Assembly (NCBI GenBank): GCA_907163375.1
Contig: CAJQUW010012439.1
Location: forward strand, 124,001 to 188,000
Reading direction: 5' to 3'
Origin: Prostheceraeus crozeri
Taxonomy: Eukaryota; Platyhelminthes; Polycladida; Euryleptidae
DNA: 64,000 nt
The notes under the pieces are model-generated. The model saw only the letters and a list, made by a program, of their open reading frames with translations. It was not told the origin of the DNA and searched no databases. The position numbers and the translations under genes are program-made. The number at the start of each line of letters is the position of its first letter. The stretch's first letter is position 1. Positions 12,757 through 23,764 of this stretch are shown one piece after another.

Positions 12757-13659
12757 CAGGGTGGCCACAATTTTTTAAGAAATTCAAATTACTGAAAATT
12801 CTTTACAAAAAAATCGTGTATATTCGTGTAAGTATTCTTAAATTCTCCGCATATTTCAACAAGTGCATAATATTAATTAAGTTACATAATAGCAGCATCA
12901 AGTTGGTTTCAGTGACATAATTCGCTAGAAAGATCCAAGGAAAAGGATTTTGATTTTAAAATATTCATTTGTAAAAACTGTTGAATGTCAGTTTAAACGA
13001 AAATGTGAAAATGCAGTAATTGTCTTTTCAGAGAAAGTTCGATCGATTTTCTTCTGTTTACACCTGCATACCATATCTCATATATTACCATGTTTTTCAT
13101 GAAGAAAATATGAAGGACTGACATCCTACAGCATAAATTGAATGCATCATGTTTCATCCGTCCCTATCACTTGATGCCATTAGAATATTCGGTGACCGGC
13201 TATCGACCTCTCAAGTTAAGAGTTTACGTTTTTGTTTTCTCGATTAATGCCGCCGTATTTGAATTTGAATTGCATCAAGTTGCACTGTACATTTCCATCA
13301 ATTTTTTATTCAAGGGTGAATATTTTGAAATCGCAATCTGTGAGGATAATTGAAAGCGACTTAAAAATATCCGTCCTGAAAAAGGAAAGCAATAATCAAT
13401 ACCCTGAAAAGTATACCACATTTATTGTGATGCTTAGAATTTGCCAAAGTATATTCCACCCTTTCATGAAATCGTAAAATATACTGGCACAATTAAAAGC
13501 AATCAAGTACAGTTTATGCTTCTTCAAAATACTTACTGTTTTTGAATTTCGTGTATCATGCATAGAATTCGCGTATAATCATGTACATTCGTGCATCCAA
13601 TTCCAAATTCATGTATATTCGTGTATAAACACGAGCTTCGTGCATATGCGGCCACCCTG
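12757..13659. mobile_element. non-autonomous hAT-like element, CAGGGTGGCC ends
   Basis: The left end starts CAGGGTGGCCACA. The right end, reverse complemented, starts CAGGGTGGCCGCA. The 903-bp interior has repeated CGTGTATATTCGTG-type words near both ends and no transposase. The short terminal repeats beginning CAGGG fit hAT MITEs. A clean 8-bp target duplication is not visible (TTTTCCTG left, TCCCAGGA right), so the family call is provisional. Confidence 0.5.
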
Positions 13660-13674
13660 TCCCAGGAGAGGGGA

Positions 13675-13785
13675 GGGACATCAGCGAAAATTTTCCTATA
13701 TTAGAATTCCACTAAAAAATTGGTTTTGAGACTGCGGTGCCTTAAAGTAGAATGAACCAAGCTGAATCAAATGGCGGTGGTCCGG
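13675..13785 (-). repeat. outer right inverted-repeat arm of the unknown cassette
   Basis: The reverse complement reads ACCACCGCCATTTGATTCAG, then TCTCAAAACCAATTTTTT and ATTTTCGCTGA. This matches the whole left arm at 10937-11050, including the outer part that the inner copy at 12590 does not clearly share. Confidence 0.6.
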
Positions 13786-16700
13786 GAACAGTATGAAAAA
13801 CGTGTTTTGTCCTGAATCAGGACTTTTTTCACTGCTCACACTTGCTTTAAAATTATTAAGAGATGAATGTGACGCAGTTCGGTCACCTAATCCAGAAAAA
13901 TATTTCTATTTTCGCTCGGAGTAGTGAATTTCTTCATTGAAAAAACATTGAAAATCGTTGCATTGAAAAGCTTACATCCATCCGCACTGATATCCTCCTT
14001 ATGCTTACGAGTAATGGACAACCACAGCATCTCTACCAAATCCGGTAGCATTCTGGTAACGTCTTTGTTTTTACATTAAAGCCTATCTACACATACAACC
14101 GGTGGCTGCGAAGAAATCATTCTTTTAATTAATCGACATTATGTTGACAATTATACCGTCCTTTACTTCCACAGCAAAGCATTGAACTTTTTCCAACAGA
14201 TTGTAAGTAACAATTACATTATGCAGTGCGGCTAGACAGACACAGTTCATCACATTAAATTCCTTTCATTGAAATACAATCGATGAGCTGACAGGCGACA
14301 TAAATGCGATACAATTGCTCCACCTTGCGTGCTCTATAAACTATAATTTCTTGTTATCAGCTTTACCGGCAACACTGCACTGAAGATGACGCAAATCGTG
14401 ATATAAAACACAAGAAAATTGGGCCACGTATATATCATGAAAAAGCTGATGCTAGTATTATTTTCCATCATTTTCATGATGAGACTAATTCCAGCAAAGG
14501 GTGACAAGGAATTGATGACGCAGAAGAATGTTATTCATGTTGCTGAATATAAGCGGCCTGGCCAATGAAATTGTGAACTTCCGATTACGGCAAGAAAATA
14601 TTCTGCCAGAATAGAAAAATCACAACCTATCAATCTCTTGCCATTTGCATGCAACAAGATGTGCAACCATTGTAGTCATGCATATAACTTGCACATGACA
14701 AATTTGATGTGCAGTCCCTTGAGACTATCCACCGTGACGAAACGCGTCGGGGACCCTTCTTGGAAATATTATAAAGTCGTCTTTGAACTGAGAGGGAGAG
14801 ATATATCTTATATCATATTAATCCAAATGTGCGTTGTTTTTTGGAGGTTAAGCTCGTCATTTCTTTGAAAATTCAACGTTCCATAAACAACAAATAACAT
14901 ACTACCAATTTTCGTTAGTCATAGATGATGATGTTTTCAAATAAGTACATAAGTGACAAAACACAGTTACGATTGATAACTGATGCTGAATGTAACCGGT
15001 ACAGATACTTTTTAAACTCAAGGTATTCATCATGAAATCAATCCGTCCATTCTTATACCATTCATTAAGACAGATCAGGCAAGTTGCGGTTTCATCCGTC
15101 ATGGAATGTTTTATCATCAGCATGCTGTTGCGTGCCAGGTTAGCAATATCAAACCCTTATTTCGGCTAACATGCTGCATGATTACTATGAGATAACCCAC
15201 TTAATATATTGAAACGCAATGTCCTCGTGATGTGTCGATGCGGTATAGCGGACTTTGCGGTTAGCATAACATGGTGCACAGACATTAGGTTACTGTGCTC
15301 AAATAAGTATTCGATCTCGGGAGCTATTGAAATAATTCGAAATATCTTTTGTGATTGAAATAAATACATAATTTACCGATGAAATCCTGAAATCTACAAT
15401 ACCAAAATTATGACAATATATAGTCTGTATTCCACAAAATTATTCAGGAAATCATGCTCAGGATTAGTAAGATGTGAATGAAGATAAAACACACTTTCAA
15501 CTTTTTTATTCATGAATATTTGAGTCCTTGATAGTCAGGACTAGTCATATTTATACGTAAAGTGACTAAGTGCATCATAATATGGTGATAAACTAAACTG
15601 AAGTCAATTATGGAACATTAATGTGCTATATTCTTAGTGCTATATTACATGAGAATCAAAGTATTTTGTTGTAATCAATGTATTTTGTTCAGCAAGATGA
15701 GAGTGGAATCACTGAAAATGGAAATCCGGCACACAATTGGTAAGTAGATTTACAGTTAAAGATTTTAAGCATTCATAATCGCAAGATTTGAAATGAATAT
15801 GCAAGTCAGCATGTATGTATGCATAGAAGTAGATACTATTGTTCACCTGGCAGGAAATTGTAGTTCTGATACAAGGTTGACATAGAAAACATGTGACTAT
15901 CGAGGGACCCTCAGTTGAGCAGATTGCATTTGCATATTGTACAGGCCTACCATTGCTCAGGTTACCATGCTCTGGTTTGTATATCAACAAAGAAACATGT
16001 AATTGGAAGTGGCTCTAATACTCGCAATACCCATGCATGAAGTATTTATTAATGGACACATCTAGCGGGGTTATGTAAACTGAAAGGGTTTACGATTTTA
16101 AGTACATGCTAGATAGATCGTCTATCGGAGTTTCCTGATGGCTTGGCCAAACATTCAGCCTAAGAGGACCCGCTTGTCGCATGGGCTACATGTTGTAAAT
16201 GTGTGAGACAGCAAGCACTTAGAAGCGGTCACAGATGACACAGAAAAATAGAATACAACGAAGAATGAGATCACAATATGATGAATTATGAAAATATCAC
16301 ATTATCTCGCTAATTTATGATACAGTTATCATTCGATGAGATGGCTACCAGCCAATGCACATGATGGGTCTAAAGAAGCTCATGCAGACTATAGGCGAGT
16401 GACGGGTCCTTTTAATGGCATATGTGGGCCAACCCATCAACAAAACTCACGCAGACGTTCAGCAAAAGCGACTGACGGGTTCTTCCAGTAGTCTATGTGG
16501 GCCAACCCATCAACAAAACTCACGCTGGTGTACGGTTCCTTTCTCAGACAACAATGTTCAATCCATCGACTTGCTCTAAAATCGATTACCTTTAAAGCTA
16601 TGTTAAACCACAAGACAGAAGCCATCTGATTACGCAACGACATAAATTCGACTGCATAGCGACTTTACGACTGGCTATAACTGCTCAGACTCATATCAGA

Positions 16701-18175
16701 GGTGTGTTTCAATTAATAAACCACTAGGTTAGTCACAATAGAACATAAGAGTTCTGATCGAAACCGCTCAAGTAAGCTCGTACAGGACAATTCGGGTCAG
16801 AGTGGATTTTTTCACATGCAGATTCCAACTCTGATGCCAGCATTTCAATACTTCACTCACGTTAAAACCGTTTTTTAGAATCTACCTTATTTAATCATAA
16901 TATGAAAGTGCAAAAAGTAGTTGATGAGTTCCAACTAAATCCTATTTTAAAACAATCAGCATAATATTGATTATTTCTTACTTTCATTTTTGATACAACA
17001 ACTTGAACGCATGATGCATGTCATGTTTAATTTTAGACTATAATATGTGGCGCTGAGTCATGATGACCCATGATATCATTGAGATTTTATTAATGTTACT
17101 TCATGACATCATTGATTCGATTAACTGTAACTAGAAATTAAGGCTGGGAACGATGAGCAAAATTAATAAAACAGGCTTTAATTTTGCACACTGAAGAAAA
17201 TGATTTCGCCCGTTATTGTCTCCAATGAAGCAACTAGACGTCTAATTGAGTGCACATCATTACATCGCCTGCTAGTTACGGGTAACAAACATAGATACAA
17301 AAGTCGATGATAACGTTGTACAAAATTAAAATGCATAGGAAACAATTCAACCTATGAAACTATTGTTCCCTTGATAAAGTATTCATTAAAGATGTCACTT
17401 AAAAAGTGCTTGTCAATCTGCAATCGCGATCAACAACTATTTCATGTCCGATATTGCCGACAGAAATTATCAGTGTTCGAAAAATCAATTTTTAAACAAA
17501 TATCATTTTACCACTGTCTCGCTAGTAACTTGACATTAATATCGTATACATACAATTGCAAATTCCACACTCAGATAATCACCTCATCGGGAGTGTATGT
17601 ACAATGTATATCCAATTTGATGAACATGCGTAATAAGTATGCTGGAGTCTGCACAATCTTATCAGCTAGCATATGCTATAATCAATATTAAATACGAATA
17701 GCGAAGTGACTATTTTCTGCATCACTTTGTGTAATGAGGGCGCAATGAATGTTCCATTAAACACTGCAGTTTTGTCACCAGAAAGTAGATGCGATATTTT
17801 TACAAAAAGAAGTTAACATTCACGAGGTCTCAGAATGAGCCTATACATGGAACTGCTCTTTTAGTATGTGATGTTTAAATTGAGGTCTGTCTCCTACATG
17901 CAATTATCAGCTCGAATTATAGCAACATGGTAACAGTTATGATCTGTCTAAAAAATGATTTTTGTGACACCTTCACAATTACGTGATGCATTTTCGGAGG
18001 CACGCATTGAGCGTGGGTCCGTCAGAAGAATGTCGGAACACCTGAGACAAGACGAGTCTCTACGTCGTAGAGACAGTTTGTCATCATTGGACTGAAGAGT
18101 CCTGTGTCTCTTTGCATGTTAATATTTTATCATGAATAAGAATGCTTTCGATGTTTTCATAGCCTACACGTACTT
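13786..18175. other. intronic DNA; one short duplication, otherwise nothing recognised
   Basis: AT-rich sestrin intron. The only clear structure is a two-copy 73-bp tandem repeat at 16391-16530 sharing GGGCCAACCCATCAACAAAA, plus a 19-base palindrome at 18056-18074 (GTCTCTAC-GTC-GTAGAGAC). No exon or RNA gene was found. Confidence 0.5.
16391..16530. repeat. two-copy tandem repeat, 73-bp spacing
   Basis: The words TATGTGGGCCAACCCATCAA recur at 16421 and 16494, preceded by CGAGTGACGGGT and CGACTGACGGGT respectively. The first halves of the units are more diverged than the second halves. Confidence 0.75.
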
Positions 18176-18723
18176 CAATCTTGTTTTTATTTCCAGTGAA
18201 TGTCACTAATGGGTCTTTTCAGCACTACGTAACATTTATACGTGGAAATAACTATTTTCTATTTTCTGATCATTTTTCTGTGCATGTGATTATATGTGAA
18301 TGACGCAGTTATTATCTGATGTGATCGTTCCTCTGTTTTTACACAAGTCTGTACTTAGAACAAGTCTGCCAAGTCTGCACTGTGTGCTTGTACTAGTATG
18401 TCCTTAGTCTGTCTAATGTTCATTTCTACAAATGCTGAATTATTAAAATCAATCTTGTTTTTATTTCCAGTGAATGTCACTAATGGGTCTTTTCAGCACT
18501 ACGTAACATTTATACGTGGAAATAACTATTTTCTATTTTCTGATCATTTTTCTGTGCATGTGATTATATGTGAATGACGCAGTTATTATCTGATGTGATC
18601 GTTCCTCTGTTTTTACACAAGTCTGTACTTAGAACAAGTCTGCCAAGTCTGCACTGTGTGCTTGTACTAGTATGTCCTTAGTCTGTCTAATGTTCATTTC
18701 TACAAATGCTGAATTATTAAAAT
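18176..18723. repeat. near-perfect tandem duplication, 2 x 274 bp
   Basis: Copy 1 spans 18176-18449 and copy 2 spans 18450-18723. Both run from CAATCTTGTTTTTATTTCC to GAATTATTAAAAT. By eye the copies look identical, which implies a very recent duplication or an assembly duplication. Confidence 0.92.
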
Positions 18724-18730
18724 AAAACCA

Positions 18731-20580
18731 GGTTTGTTTGCTCCGATTCGCCGTAGTTCCTGAGTCACAGGGCCTCAAAGTTGACTATATCGGTTTGTGT
18801 GGGACGACTGATTTTCCCTATCAACGGTCCTCAGCAGCTACTAAAATGCGTCTACATTTGTTTCTTATGAAGCTAGCCTCTAGTCTTCGTTCTTTGAAAA
18901 CAAAACGTAGCCCGTAAACATAGTTGCTGTTGGTCATGTAGGCCTACAATCAAAGGAAACTGAAGCTAATGTTCTGCGATTCTTTTACTTTATGTAATCC
19001 AACAGAACGAATCATGAAGAAGTCAATTGGTGTGAAATAATATATTTTCATCCTATATAGCAGAGCAGGTTTGAAAAAGGCGCTCAAAATGACCATTAGT
19101 GGATTATTGTTTATATGTAGTATGAAAAAAAGCAAAATTTTCAAAAATGTCGTTTTATGTCCCATCTCCCAAAGGAAGAAAAGAACACGCTAATCCTTTG
19201 ACACTATTTTGACTTACATGTAGCAATGAAGCTATAAAAATTTCATTAAAGTTGGGCCTCTTTGGGTATTCAGCTTCAAAGTTGGCGATTTTCGTTTTTG
19301 AGCACTTTGTGTTAACTCGCATTAAAGATCAACTGTTTTCTGTCTGCGGTAGAAATCAACATGGCCACAGGCCTTTCGGTTCTACGTCAAGTGCTTGATT
19401 GACGTCAAAATACATGATTGATTTATATGTAGTATGAAAAAAGCAAAAATTTTGAAAAATTTCTTTTTTGTCCCTATCTCCCAAAGGAGGTAAAAAAAGC
19501 ACAATAATAATAATAAAAGGAGGTATAATTATTTAATAAGCAAAAGGAGGTAAAATCTTTGACAATATTTTTTAATTCATCACCTGATAAAAATGGTCTT
19601 TGGAAGGCTGTGAAAGAAGTCGATGGTTCTCCAGCCTCCAATCCCTTCCAACACGTGCAACCTCAATTTTCTGGAAGTGATGACATGATAAATTCATTCA
19701 CAAGTGAATTTCGAAAGAACATTCATTCATCACCTGATATAGATATGTTGACACTCTCAGACGATCAATGCAATTTTCACATAACTGAGAAAGTTTTGCG
19801 GGAGTTACTATAGTCGGATCCTGGAAAAAGCTGTGGACCTGATTCCATCCCATCCAGACTTTTGAAGATGGGTGCCCATCTATTCTGCGCTCCACTGTAT
19901 AGAATCCATAATCAATCGATTTTGTCACTAACGTTCCCTGACGTATTCAAAATCACTTATGTTCAGTCCATCCCAAAACAGTCGAAGCCTCTGATCACGG
20001 ATTTCTGCCCTATTTCTGTAACTTAAAGTTATTGCAAAATTTTTTGAGCGCATTGTGCTAACTCACATTAAAGATCAACTGTTCTCTGTCTACGGTAGAA
20101 ATCAACATCCCCACAGACCTTCCGGTTCTACGTCAAGTGGTTTGGTGAATATACATGATTGATTTATATGTAGTATGAAAAAAAGCAAAATTTTGAAAAA
20201 TGTTTTTTGTCTCTATCTCCCAAAGGAAGTAAAAAACATGCTTATCTTTTGACACTACTTTGGTTTGCATATAGCAAGGAAGCTATAAAAATTTCATTAA
20301 AGTTGGACCTCTTTGGGTATTCAGCTTCAAAGTTGGCGATTTTCGCAATTTTTGGAAATAAAATCGACAACTTTGAGTTTCGTTATCTATGTTATAAACA
20401 GCACAAATGTTAGATTGATTGTGTGAGTACTAAAGCACGTCATCAACAATATGTGTACAAAGTTTGGTGAGGCTAGCTTCATAAGAGACAAATGTAGACG
20501 CAGACGTGCAATACAAAGCGACATAGACAACTTTGAGGCCCTGACACTCAGGAACTACGGAGAATCGAAGCAAACAAATC
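18731..20580. mobile_element. composite repeat bounded by inverted arms, with LINE fragments inside
   Basis: The left arm 18731-18880 (GGTTTGTTTGCTCCGATTCG ... AGCTAGCCTC) is the inverted match of 20469-20580 (GAGGCTAGCTTC ... CGAAGCAAACAAAT). Inside, a ~180-bp block starting GTAGTATGAAAAAAAGCAAA and ending TTCAAAGTTGGCGATTTTCG occurs at 19117-19297 and 20167-20346, with a partial third copy at 19427-19500. A ~130-bp block (CATTAAAGATCAACTG ... ACATGATTGATTTATATG) occurs at 19298-19426 and 20041-20166. No transposase is present. The family is unknown. Confidence 0.6.
19559..20140 (+). pseudogene. LINE reverse-transcriptase fragment
   Basis: The frame at 19559-19813 is an RT N-terminal linker type (NGLWKAVKEV ... 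ITEKVLRELL). After a stop it continues with SDPGKSCGPDSIPSRLLKMG, the typical K-xGPDgIp-LLK motif of CR1/Jockey-group LINEs. A second stop near 20022 precedes a shifted piece with FERIVLTHIKDQLFSVYGRN. The last piece also exists as a separate copy near 19300-19400. The catalytic YADD region is absent. Confidence 0.7.
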
Positions 20581-21134
20581 TGGATTTCTTTTCATGAGAC
20601 CAGGCCCCACCGATCAACCAAATATGAACAAAATCTGAGATGGTGGGTTAAGCGGCCTTGACAATTTCACATGGAATGACTCATATTGATTATTAGATTC
20701 CATGGCATACAACATTTAACAATAAGAAAACGAATTTCTGATGACGTAAAATGAATATGGGAAGTTCGACAATCGCGTTTTCTTTAATCCCGCGACGGAC
20801 TAAAGATATTCGCCAGACCGAACGTCAGGCGCACCTCAGCCTAAGAGTACTTAACCAAAAGGAAAATTCCGTCCCAAGAGTCAAACAATCATTAGTCAGA
20901 ACAATAAAATAAATGAAATCTGAGAATGAAACTCCCGGAAATATTGATTAACCATCTTTTTGGTTAACTACCATTAGAGCACTATCTGGGCTGAAATGCA
21001 CAAGGACCTGGTGATTGACGCTTACTTGATCTATTTCTTCATCTCCGGTTATCATTTCATCAAAGTAGGCGACCTGAAATTACATTTGGAAATCATTCAG
21101 ACTACAGAAAATCTGATAAATATTCACAACTTAC
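20581..21134. other. intronic DNA, nothing recognised
   Basis: Lies between the composite repeat and sestrin exon 2. No additional exon or repeat is evident. Confidence 0.5.
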
Positions 21135-21200
21135 GTCGTCCTTCGGTATGTATCTGCTCGGACAGGGAAATTTCCCCCGTGGAATTTTTAGGCCTTTTTT
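21135..21200 (-). CDS. SESN: sestrin, second coding exon
   Basis: A 66-base exon (22 codons, phase 0 at both ends) with acceptor TTCTTCTCCAG and donor GAC|GTAAGT. It encodes KKGLKIPRGKFPCPSRYIP followed by KDD, aligning with the vertebrate sestrin segment [21 protein letters not shown]. It lies 988 bases downstream of the N-terminal exon on the same strand. This microexon is the most specific sestrin evidence in the window after the HPEYLES/RHYIAIM exon. The open frame on the opposite strand here is a shadow. Confidence 0.88.
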
Positions 21201-22188
21201 CTGGAGAAGAACACACAGCAATTACTGACAGAACAATCATAAATAAAAATGAGCACCCCTCAAGAGAACAAATGCATTCGGTATTTCTCACTATGTAAAT
21301 AAGGGATCCACATATCTTTCAATTGATCTGCCCAGATTAATTTATAGCTGCCTATTCTATCATTTTCAGCGTGATTGAAATTCATATAGCGTAGCCAACA
21401 GCTTAACAGCTCAGAATAGCGTAATACATTAATTGAAATCCAGCTAACATTTTTTTCAAATTCATCTACTCACTGTAAAAATGAGATAAGCACTACATTC
21501 CACTAAATAACATAAATGATTAAGGCCGTGTGCTCATTGAAGAAACTACGCCCACAAATCGCTCCAATTACTGTTACTGCTCACTGCCGGTCTCTGCCAC
21601 TGAACTGTGTGCAGCATTTTGTCAAGTAGTCGTCTGTTGTATTGGGGGTCGCCGTTTCCGGCACTTGCTGGGTCTATACAGGACCTGTGGTTTCTGAGGG
21701 CATGAAAACTATATGGCGAAGACACTTTTTACCATTAATTCAATACAAAATTCTAGTGCAATGTAGACTCATCGATAAGTTCAAATTCGATGAAAATTTT
21801 CAAATTCCTAACTTATGTCGAGAGAGCGGTCGGATTGATAAACAAACTTGTCAAGCCGTAAGTAGAAAGTTATCAAACATTACGGAGTCGTTTATAGTGG
21901 GAGCATATTATTTTAAATCACTTCATAGGATGCATACCGGATCCTTAAATTCAAGTTAGGATTGCATAAGAAAAAAGAATCAGAGGGTTCACAATTCCGT
22001 AAAGAACAAAATACTGAGAAGAATGAAAAATGGCAACCCGGCGATCATCACACAAAAAATCATCCATATTCAATTATTATATTTCTTCACATTCGTTATT
22101 GTATCAGACAATGGCGATAGCGTGTGTAGTTTGTAATGAAGCGATCTATAAACTCGACACTAATGCCAAAAGCATAATTTCTACTCAC
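21201..22188. other. sestrin intron between exons 1 and 2
   Basis: 988 bases. The plus-strand frame at 21642-21959 (105 codons) has no recognisable domain and is probably chance. Confidence 0.6.
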
Positions 22189-22545
22189 TTTGCAATCATC
22201 TAAAAGTCTTTGACAATATTCTCGAACATCATCAAATGGAGCTGTGTGGTTTAAACGGAGTATCGCTGGTAATTGCTGATCTATCAAATATAGCATGGAA
22301 GTATCTCCGGAGCCAATTGCTCCACTTCCATTGTTTTCAAGAAAAGCCTCTTCTCTCGGACTCCCAAATCCCATGAACCATGAGAGAAATAGGTTGGATA
22401 TTGTATTAAATGCTTCCTCTCTTTCATTTTTGTCGCCTTCCTTGAATCCTTGAAGAACATGAAGTGAGTCGACAGTTCTATTCACCACACTCAAATCTCC
22501 AGAACTTCTACTCATCTTGAGTTAGCCACTTGTGCAATGCTAAGA
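22189..22545 (-). CDS. SESN: sestrin, N-terminal coding exon (SESN1-like)
   Basis: Coding runs from ATG at 22515 down to 22189 (109 codons). It ends in a strong donor (AAA|GTGAGT) exactly on a codon boundary. A polypyrimidine acceptor (TTTTCAG) sits before 22545, so about 30 bases of 5'UTR share the exon. The frame has a stop just upstream of the ATG, supporting this start. The C-terminal part, with PFDDVREYCQRLLDD near residues 92-106, matches the pattern of the long SESN1 N-terminus (a CPF-DVRE-like helix before the sestrin core). Residues 30-75 (NLFLSWFMGF..., GSGAIGSGD) are not recognised from vertebrates. Sestrins are cytosolic stress-induced proteins that bind GATOR2 and restrain mTORC1. 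The identification rests on this motif plus agreement with the two downstream exons in order, strand and phase. Confidence 0.8.
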
Positions 22546-22867
22546 CTGAAAATAACAAAGAATAAGTTAATGATTACACATCTGTGCTAATAGAAATATT
22601 ATTTCTTGTAGTCACTGAATGAGCAAATCAATGCACTCACATGATTCTTCTGAAAAAATAGCTGAGATGTTTCTTATTGAAATCATATGATGCACTTATG
22701 AAAAAACAAAGTAATGAAGATAGTAGGCAACACTTAAATGCTAATTCAGCTGATTTTGTGAAATTTCGTCATATTGCTAAGAAACCACACACGCGCAGTG
22801 ATTATCATTTATCGATTTTTTTCACGTGACCTTTTAACATCACCGGAATCGTCATTTATCTGTCAAT

Positions 22868-23593
22868 ATGTCGAATAATAGAAATACGAGATCTGGATCA
22901 CAATCGAATTCACAAGGTGCAGGAGGTCTATTTACGCTCAATGACGTTAAACGACTTATTGACGAATCGGAGGCGCGTATAGTTTCGCGTCTAGATAACA
23001 TTGTGTCCCGCTTTGAATCATTGGAGCAGCGGTTTGAACAAGTTCAGGCAGAGCAAATCCGCCTTGATCTTGATCTCAAGAGCATTAAAAACGTGGTTGT
23101 CAAACAACAAGAATATATTGAAACAATTGAAAAAGAAAAAAGGCAATTTAATCTATTTTCTGGAATACCCGAAACTGATATTGAATTTCGTAATGAAACT
23201 CTGACGGAAGATACTGATAAAATTGTTTCACTAGGTCAGGAGTTGATTGATGGACTTGATTCCTCTAGCATTGCATCATGCTACCGGTTAGGCAGGAAAG
23301 GCTCAAAGCGCATGCCTATGGTTTCGTTTTATGATATTGGGGTAAGAAGGATGATGTTATATTCACAGAAAACCTTTAGAGATAATGAAGACTGCAAAGA
23401 AGTGTATGGCACGGTTTACGTAAATCAAGACCTACCAAAGCTTTCTCGCCTTGAAGAACGTCGCTTACGTCAAAAAATGAAATCATTAAAGCAGTCAGCT
23501 CCCCCAAATACAAAGATTTATATGAAACATGGCAAACTGTTCTCTAATGGAGAGGTCATAGATGACATGTCAATATCTAATCAGCTATTCTGA
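22868..23593 (+). CDS. LINE ORF1 protein (coiled coil plus RRM-like), intact frame
   Basis: 241 residues. Residues 1-20 are polar (NRNTRSGSQSNSQG). Residues 24-95 form a long heptad-rich coiled coil (RLIDESEARIVSRL..., ESLEQRFEQVQAEQ). From about residue 96 a globular part follows with FSGIPETD, ASCYRLGRKG and VNQDLPKLSRLEERRLRQKM, like the RRM/C-terminal domain of L1-type ORF1 RNA chaperones. It ends with a basic tail (SNGEVIDDMSIS). The ATG directly follows a short 5'UTR. It sits 172 bases before ORF2 of the same element and shows no break. Confidence 0.85.
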   Translation: MSNNRNTRSGSQSNSQGAGGLFTLNDVKRLIDESEARIVSRLDNIVSRFESLEQRFEQVQAEQIRLDLDLKSIKNVVVKQQEYIETIEKEKRQFNLFSGIPETDIEFRNETLTEDTDKIVSLGQELIDGLDSSSIASCYRLGRKGSKRMPMVSFYDIGVRRMMLYSQKTFRDNEDCKEVYGTVYVNQDLPKLSRLEERRLRQKMKSLKQSAPPNTKIYMKHGKLFSNGEVIDDMSISNQLF

Positions 23594-23764
23594 AGTGTTG
23601 ATAGGGATGCTAGCATTAACGATTCACGTGAGTTTATCCGCAGTTACCTAACATTTCTTAGTGTTTTCTATCCTAAAACGTTTCATTGTATCTCAGAGCT
23701 ATTTTTTAGTTTTCATTCATTTTCTGAAATTCCTTCAAATAAGCATACCATTGGCAAATCCTCT

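Noticed and set aside
14726-14765. GACGAAACGCGTCGG as part of another Penelope hammerhead
   Set aside because: It has the GAAACGCGTC half but no CUGANGA box or closing stem I partner upstream.
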